A stretch of DNA of 37,146 nt from an uncultured Clostridia bacterium (GTDB lineage Bacteria; Bacillota; Clostridia; Oscillospirales; CAG-272). A program made the translations under genes and the position numbers. Below are positions 33,538 to 37,146 of the stretch, one piece after another; position 1 is the first letter of the stretch; each line of letters begins with the position of its first letter. The notes below the pieces were generated by a model. It saw nothing but the letters and a program-made list of their open reading frames with translations. It did not search any database and was not told where the DNA came from. The DNA is taken from assembly GCA_947586625.1 (NCBI GenBank), contig CANPXS010000008.1:1-37146 (forward strand), given 5' to 3'.

Positions 33538-35256
33538 TTGAAAAGGGTACTTCAATATCTGAGACATTACGCGGTCGAGAGCGTGCTCGGGCCGCTCTTT
33601 AAGCTGCTCGAGGCGACGTTCGAGCTGTTCATACCGCTTGTCGTCGCGAGCATAGTAGACGTCGGCATCGAAAACGGCGACAGACCGTATATTGCGAAAA
33701 TGGTGGGACTGATGGTGCTGCTCGGCATCGTCGGGCTTATATGCTCCGTCTCCGCGCAGTATTTCGCGGCGAAGGCGTCGGTCGGCAGTGTGTCGATGCT
33801 CCGCCGCGCACTGTTCGAGCACATACAGACGCTCGACTACACGACGCTCGACGAGCTCGGCACCTCGACCATGGTGACGCGGCTGACGAGCGATATAAAT
33901 CAGGTCGAAACGGGCATAAACCTGACGCTTCGGCTGCTTTTGCGCTCGCCGTTCGTCGTCGTCGGCGCGGCGGTGATGGCGTTCACCATCGACGCGAAAG
34001 CGGCGACCGTGTTCGTCATCGCGATACCGATACTCGCCGCCGTCGTATTCGGCGTGATGCTCGTGACGCTGCCGCTCTACAAAAAGGTGCAGGGCGCGCT
34101 CGACAGAGTGCTGTCGGCGGCTCGCGAGAATCTGACAGGCGTGCGCGTGCTTCGCGCGTTCGGACGCGAGGACGACGAGGTAGAGAGGTTCGAGACGCGC
34201 GCGGACGCGCTCGTCAAAATGCAGAAGTTCGTCGGCAGGATATCGGCGCTTCTCAACCCTATGACGTTCGTCATCATCAACTGCGCCGCCGTCGCGCTCG
34301 TTTATATAGGCGCGCTGCGCGTCGACGAGGGCATAATCGAGACGGGCGAGGTCATAGCGCTCTACAACTACATGTCGCAGATACTCGTCGAGCTCATCAA
34401 GCTCGCGAATCTCATAATCAACATAACAAAGTCGGTCGCGTCCGCGGGACGCGTCGAGGCGGTCATAGATATGGAGCCCGAACGCACGGGAACGAATGCG
34501 GACTTCGATACATCGTCCGAATACGCGGTCGAGTTCGACCACGTTTCTCTCCGCTACAAAAACGGCGGCGCTGACGCTGTTGAGGACATCACGTTCAAAG
34601 CGCGTCCCGGCGACGTCGTCGGAATAATAGGCGGCACGGGCTCGGGAAAAACGTCGCTCGTCAACCTCATTCCCGCATTTTACTCCGCGACGTCGGGGCA
34701 CGTGCGCGTGTTCGGCGTGGACGTTGACGGTGCCGACAGGGACGCGCTGCGGCGTCGCGTCGCCGTCGTCGCGCAGGGCGCGCCCATATTCTCGGGCACG
34801 ATACGCGACAACGTAAAATGGGGCAGCATCGACGCCGACGACGGGGACGTCATGGCGGCGATAACGACGGCGCAGTGCGCGGACGTCGTGGCGGCGAAGG
34901 AGCACGGCCTCGACGAAAATATCGAGCGCGGCGGCGTCAACCTTTCGGGCGGACAGCGCCAGCGGCTCTCTATTGCAAGAGCGCTTGCGAAGCGCGCGGA
35001 TATACTGATCCTCGACGACAGCTCGTCGGCGCTCGACTTCACGACCGACGCGGCGCTCAGACGCGCACTCGGCGCGCTCGAGCCGAAGCCGACGATGTTC
35101 ATCGTCTCGCAGCGAACGAGCTCCATCGAGCACGCGGACCTCATAATCGTGCTCGACGGCGGACGGTGCGTGGGACAGGGCAAGCACGACGAGCTTCTTT
35201 TGGCCTGCCCCGTCTACCGTGAAATATACGAGCTTCAGGGAGGAGGCGGCATATGA
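33538..35256 (+). CDS. Heterodimeric ABC exporter, degenerate-NBD subunit
   Basis: The start is TTG 33538 with AAGGAG seven bases upstream. The 572-residue half transporter has a six-helix exporter domain and an ATPase with Walker A GGTGSGKTS (365-373), intact signature LSGGQ (469-473) and Walker B D493-D494, so Asp replaces the catalytic Glu. The H-loop histidine is also replaced, by Q525 (FIVSQRTSS). This makes a more degenerate NBD than that of the gene at 16331. The catalytic partner overlaps it (ATGA). Probable multidrug or lipid exporter; substrate unknown. Confidence 0.9.
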   Translation: MKRVLQYLRHYAVESVLGPLFKLLEATFELFIPLVVASIVDVGIENGDRPYIAKMVGLMVLLGIVGLICSVSAQYFAAKASVGSVSMLRRALFEHIQTLDYTTLDELGTSTMVTRLTSDINQVETGINLTLRLLLRSPFVVVGAAVMAFTIDAKAATVFVIAIPILAAVVFGVMLVTLPLYKKVQGALDRVLSAARENLTGVRVLRAFGREDDEVERFETRADALVKMQKFVGRISALLNPMTFVIINCAAVALVYIGALRVDEGIIETGEVIALYNYMSQILVELIKLANLIINITKSVASAGRVEAVIDMEPERTGTNADFDTSSEYAVEFDHVSLRYKNGGADAVEDITFKARPGDVVGIIGGTGSGKTSLVNLIPAFYSATSGHVRVFGVDVDGADRDALRRRVAVVAQGAPIFSGTIRDNVKWGSIDADDGDVMAAITTAQCADVVAAKEHGLDENIERGGVNLSGGQRQRLSIARALAKRADILILDDSSSALDFTTDAALRRALGALEPKPTMFIVSQRTSSIEHADLIIVLDGGRCVGQGKHDELLLACPVYREIYELQGGGGI

Positions 35257-37001
35257 AAACGAAAGGCTCGGGCGCCGCATGGCGGTATGTGATGGCAACT
35301 CTGCGCCCGTATGCGCCGCTTGTCGCGCTGTCGATACTGCTCTCGGCAGGCTCTGTAGTACTGACTCTCTATATCCCGATACGCATAGGCAACATAATCG
35401 ACCTCATCATAGGAAGAGGAAACGTCGACTTCGACGGGATCTTGCCGATACTGTGGCAGATAGCGGCGATGGCGGCGGCGACCGGCGTCATGCAGTGGGT
35501 GTCGGGCGTCATAAACAACCGCGTCGCGTACACGGTCGTGCGCGACGTCAGGTGCGCGGCGTTCAGACGCATACAGACGCTGCCGCTCTCATATATCGAC
35601 TCTCACCCGTCGGGCGAGATAGTTTCGCGCATAATAGCCGACGCCGACAAATTCTCGGACGGACTGCTCCTCGGCTTCACACAGCTTTTCACAGGGGTCC
35701 TGACCATACTCGGCACGCTTTTTATCATGATGCGCATCGACTTCCGGATAGCGCTCGCCGTCGTGGTGCTCACGCCGCTGTCGATATTCGTCGCTAAATT
35801 CATCGCGCAGCACACGTATTCGATGTTCAAGCTTCAATCAGAATCGCGCGGGGACATGACGTCCTACATCGACGAAATGATAACGGGCGCAAAGACTGTC
35901 AAGGCATACGGACGCGCCGCGTCCTGCATGGATGAATTCGACGTATATAACGAAAAGCTTGCGAAGTATTCGCTGCGTGCGATATTCTTCTCATCGTTGA
36001 CAAATCCCGCGACGCGCTTCGTCAACTCCGTCGTCTACGCCGTCGTGACGCTGACGGGCGCGCTCACGGCGATAGGAGGCGGCATATCGGTCGGAATGCT
36101 CACGAGCTTCCTCTCGTACGCGAACCAGTACGCGAAGCCGTTCAACGAGATATCGGGCGTCGTGACCGAATTTCAGGGCGCGCTCGCGTCCGCGGCGCGG
36201 CTTTACGAGATAGTAAACGAATCGCCGGAGCCGCCGGACGGCGAGGTGACCCTCGCGGACGTCGACGGAAACGTCGCGTTCGACTCGGTGTCGTTCTCGT
36301 ACACGCCTTCGCGTCCGCTCATCAAAAACGTCGATATCGACGTTAAAGCGGGCGAACACATAGCGATAGTCGGTCCGACGGGCTGCGGCAAGACGACGCT
36401 CATCAACCTTCTCATGCGCTTTTACGACGTGACCGGCGGCAAGATAACCGTCGACGGCAGCGATATCAGAGACGTTACGCGTCGCAGTCTGCGCTCGAGC
36501 TACGGCATGGTGCTCCAGGACACATGGCTGCGCGCGGGGACCGTCCGTGAGAATATAAAGCTCGGACGCCCCGACGCGACTGACGAAGAAATGATAGCGG
36601 CGGCGAAAGCCGTGCACGCCGACGGTTTCATTCGCCAGCTCCCGCACGGATATGACACCGTGCTCGGCGAGAGCGGGGAAGGACTGTCGCAGGGACAGCG
36701 CCAGCTTCTCTCGATATCGCGCGTCATGCTGTCTCTGCCGCCGATACTCATACTCGACGAGGCGACCTCGTCGATAGACACGCGCACCGAGCGTCGCATC
36801 AGCCGCGCGTTCGAGAAGATGATGACGGGCAGGACGACGTTCATCGTCGCTCACAGACTGTCGACGATACGCGGCTCCGACAAAATACTCGTCATGCGCG
36901 ACGGCGACATAATCGAGCAGGGCAAGCACGACGAGCTGCTCGCCGCAAACGGCTTCTATGCGGCGCTCTGGAACAGCCAGTTCGCCGCCGTCGAAAAATG
37001 A
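35253..37001 (+). CDS. Heterodimeric ABC exporter, catalytic-NBD subunit
   Basis: The 582-residue partner has Walker A GPTGCGKTT (374-382), Walker B ending D502-E503 with the catalytic Glu, and an intact H-loop (FIVAHRLST). Its signature is altered to LSQGQ (478-482), and would face the Asp-Asp Walker B of its partner, leaving one active site. GGAGGAGG precedes the ATG, which overlaps the upstream stop by four bases. No terminator is seen before the next gene, 20 bases on. Confidence 0.9.
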   Translation: MKTKGSGAAWRYVMATLRPYAPLVALSILLSAGSVVLTLYIPIRIGNIIDLIIGRGNVDFDGILPILWQIAAMAAATGVMQWVSGVINNRVAYTVVRDVRCAAFRRIQTLPLSYIDSHPSGEIVSRIIADADKFSDGLLLGFTQLFTGVLTILGTLFIMMRIDFRIALAVVVLTPLSIFVAKFIAQHTYSMFKLQSESRGDMTSYIDEMITGAKTVKAYGRAASCMDEFDVYNEKLAKYSLRAIFFSSLTNPATRFVNSVVYAVVTLTGALTAIGGGISVGMLTSFLSYANQYAKPFNEISGVVTEFQGALASAARLYEIVNESPEPPDGEVTLADVDGNVAFDSVSFSYTPSRPLIKNVDIDVKAGEHIAIVGPTGCGKTTLINLLMRFYDVTGGKITVDGSDIRDVTRRSLRSSYGMVLQDTWLRAGTVRENIKLGRPDATDEEMIAAAKAVHADGFIRQLPHGYDTVLGESGEGLSQGQRQLLSISRVMLSLPPILILDEATSSIDTRTERRISRAFEKMMTGRTTFIVAHRLSTIRGSDKILVMRDGDIIEQGKHDELLAANGFYAALWNSQFAAVEK

Positions 37002-37021
37002 TAAGACAAGGGGGATATATA

Positions 37022-37146
37022 ATGAAACGCTCAGAGATAAACCGCATAATGCGGGAAAACCTCGAATTTATCGAAAAGATGGGATTCCGTCTGCCGCCGT
37101 TCGCGTTTTACGCGCCGGAGACGTGGCAGACACTCGGTCACGAGTA
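37022..37146 (+). CDS. D-lyxose/D-mannose-type sugar isomerase (3' partial)
   Basis: Only 41 codons are in the window: MKRSEINRIMRENLEFIEKM, then FRLPPFAFYAPETWQTLGHE. This matches the N-terminus of D-lyxose isomerase-like sugar isomerases (cupin fold; typical start MKRSEIN..., PPFA.W.P..W). AAGGGGG lies upstream, and the gap to the ABC gene is only 20 bases, suggesting co-transcription. The metal-binding residues lie outside the window, so activity cannot be judged. Confidence 0.75.
   Translation, partial: MKRSEINRIMRENLEFIEKMGFRLPPFAFYAPETWQTLGHE

Overview
The window reads as a chromosomal segment of an uncultured-type, moderately GC-rich Clostridia (Firmicutes; probably an Oscillospirales- or Christensenellales-like gut lineage). 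The lineage is inferred from gene content: a radical SAM TIGR03960/DUF2344 pair, M42 peptidases, a methionine gamma-lyase (aluminium resistance) family protein, LCP protein, LURP-one (YxjI) protein, CYTH protein, BmrCD/LmrCD-type ABC exporters and many strong AGGAGG ribosome sites. Promoters are textbook sigma-A (TTGACA-17-TATAAT). Coding sequence favours ATA for isoleucine despite its high GC, a clear house style of this genome.

Layout. 1-770: C-terminal part of a degenerate P-type ATPase-like membrane protein. 840-3391: radical SAM/B12-binding protein plus DUF2344 partner, ending in a bidirectional terminator opposite a Gfo/Idh/MocA oxidoreductase on the minus strand (3444-4577). 4856-5119: small conserved protein followed by a tandem hairpin repeat and terminator. 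5651-10320: operon of GH43 glycosidase, LTA-synthase-like sulfatase-fold enzyme and DUF2264 protein. 10410-10955 (minus): small P-loop nucleotide kinase. 11033-11106 (minus): tRNA-Arg(CCG) with its own promoter and a 9-bp tandem repeat in its leader. 11301-11531: small two-helix membrane protein. 11589-13668: an ABC exporter preceded by an 18-codon leader peptide and two overlapping hairpins, a probable antibiotic- or ribosome-sensing attenuator. 13669-13969: palindromic repeats. 13970-15887 (minus): LURP-one protein, a single-pass possible anti-sigma protein and an ECF-type sigma factor.

16331-19988: heterodimeric ABC exporter. 20049-21173 (minus): LCP cell-wall ligase. 21364-22359: convergent, overlapping membrane protein and CYTH protein. 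22453-26561: lipoprotein, Fe-S aldo/keto reductase, phosphodiester glycosidase and methionine gamma-lyase family protein, all plus strand. 26663-28371: lipoprotein and cysteine desulfurase. 28547-29080: membrane-anchored XRE regulator with foreign-looking codon use. 29214-32323: three consecutive M42 metallopeptidases. 32408-33427: APH-fold kinase-like protein. 33538-37001: second heterodimeric ABC exporter. 37022-end: start of a D-lyxose/D-mannose isomerase-like gene.

Themes: multidrug-type export (five ABC half transporters, in both pairs the first NBD carrying Asp in place of the catalytic Glu), envelope polymer handling (LtaS-like, LCP, phosphodiester glycosidase), peptide and sulfur-amino-acid metabolism, and unusually rich intergenic hairpin structure. 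The strongest candidates for undescribed biology are the leader-peptide attenuator at 11700-11866 and the tandem hairpin repeat at 5181-5420. No phage, transposase, integrase or CRISPR was seen.
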